The position numbers were made by a program, and so were the translations under genes. A DNA stretch of 6,418 nt from contig JAJZFK010000289.1 in NCBI GenBank assembly GCA_021805405.1, positions 1 to 6,418 on the forward strand, read 5' to 3'. This document shows positions 5,991 to 6,418 of the stretch, piece by piece; the first letter of the stretch is position 1; each line of letters opens with the position of its first letter. The notes beneath the pieces were generated by a model, which did not search any database, was not told the origin of the DNA, and was given only the letters and a program-made list of their open reading frames with translations. The stretch comes from a bacterium (lineage in GTDB: Bacteria; Armatimonadota; Chthonomonadetes; Chthonomonadales; Chthonomonadaceae).

Positions 5991-6417
5991 TGAGTATGCT
6001 CGGCTCGCTAAGCGCCTTGTAGCAAATCGCTGGTTGGGTTGTCTTGCTTACGCCCTGCTTATACTGCATGCCCATGAACGCATCGTAGACATTGCTGCTC
6101 AGTACCGCCCCTGCCGCGCCGGTAATCGCGCCGAACACGCCCAGCAGGTACTCGTGTTGGTACTCGTCATCCGTGATGCTCCTGCGGCGTATCAGCATGC
6201 TGCTGCAGCCGCCGCCTGCCCGCAGGTACTGCGCGTTGGTCGTCCACGTGGTGCCGGTGAGGCCGCTGCCCTGCTCCACCAGCTCGGCAGCGCCGCACGC
6301 AACGCCGCAGGGGTACCAGGTCCACGCGTTGTTGGCGATGTCCTTCGCCCAGCGGCGGTTGCCATCTGCACCGTATGCGTACTGGTAGGCTAGCGTGCCG
6401 CTATGCGAGATGCTGAG
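5695..6417 (-). CDS. Partial RHS/YD-repeat protein, N-terminal part outside the window
   Basis: The frame is open from the right edge, so the bulk of the protein lies outside. It shows YD-type repeats: GTLAYQYAYGADGNRRWAK near the edge, then a Trp/Cys-rich stretch TWYPCGVACGAAELVEQG, and the RHS core signature EYQHEYLLGVFGAITGAAGA, LSSNVYDAF (about 6170-6075). RHS proteins are large secreted or surface shells that often carry a variable toxic C-terminal domain just after this core. After YDAF the sequence loses family resemblance, and the last 120 or so residues to the stop at 5695 are of doubtful reality. Composition near the edge is GC-richer than the central genes. An RHS identity for 6075-6417 is likely; the tail could be a variable domain or the result of a frameshift or junction. 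Confidence 0.65.
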   Translation of the reverse strand, partial: LSISHSGTLAYQYAYGADGNRRWAKDIANNAWTWYPCGVACGAAELVEQGSGLTGTTWTTNAQYLRAGGGCSSMLIRRRSITDDEYQHEYLLGVFGAITGAAGAVLSSNVYDAFMGMQYKQGVSKTTQPAICYKALSEPSILTGSGGRGVVVPIRCFQELGNRRPSVKMPPQTAVQCGSQIVLACCLETHTAYCLGVRSLLRTSVQCALCPNDTTGLVGTPVTSVPNMMISHFIPAISTE

Positions 6418-6418
6418 C

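Noticed and set aside
5848..6393. Plus-strand open frame of 181 codons opposite the RHS fragment
   Set aside because: Its Ala/Arg/His/Val-rich product is typical of an antisense shadow in GC-rich DNA, while the minus strand carries recognisable RHS motifs.
1..6418. CRISPR array, tRNA, rRNA, toxin-antitoxin or defence genes
   Set aside because: No regularly spaced repeats, cloverleaf-like sequences or defence motifs were seen on either strand.

Overview
The window looks like a fragment of a bacterial metagenomic contig of moderate GC. The middle has well-spaced genes, several with Shine-Dalgarno sites. The two ends are GC-richer and hold pieces of large surface-type proteins. No rRNA, tRNA or marker gene fixes the taxonomy. 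A DUF11-type repeat protein, an RHS/YD-repeat protein, a GH172 (DUF2961) enzyme and a ThuA protein together suggest a little-studied environmental lineage such as Armatimonadota or the Planctomycetes/Verrucomicrobia group. That is inference only.

Layout. Positions 3-224 (+) are a piece of a DUF11-like extracellular repeat protein. This runs head-on into a truncated phage terminase large subunit (minus strand, 1286-183), preceded by a small gene that probably encodes a terminase-associated protein (minus, 1695-1216). Between this phage pair and the host-type genes lies a 152-bp non-coding stretch with inverted and direct repeats. Next come a single-domain glutamate formimidoyltransferase (minus, 2732-1848) and, divergently from a 119-bp shared promoter region, a GH172-family enzyme (+, 2852-3940) followed by a ThuA-family protein (+, 4020-4775). 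A long inverted repeat at 4814-4851 separates ThuA from a convergent gene for a small secreted protein (minus, 5654-4978), which is broken by a one-base frameshift just after its signal peptide. About 300 bp without convincing coding sequence follow. The right edge (minus, 6417 to about 6050) is the core of an RHS-repeat protein.

Function. GH172 and ThuA form a probable two-gene carbohydrate operon in the cytoplasm, since neither has a signal peptide. Formimidoyltransferase is a histidine-degradation and one-carbon enzyme with no evident link to them beyond the shared promoter region. The terminase pair is a prophage or gene-transfer-agent trace. I found no clear new defence or mobile system. 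The most notable points are a probable leaderless promoter for formimidoyltransferase, the GH172-ThuA pairing, the phage-host boundary, and a head-on DUF11/terminase junction with the look of a rearrangement or assembly chimera.
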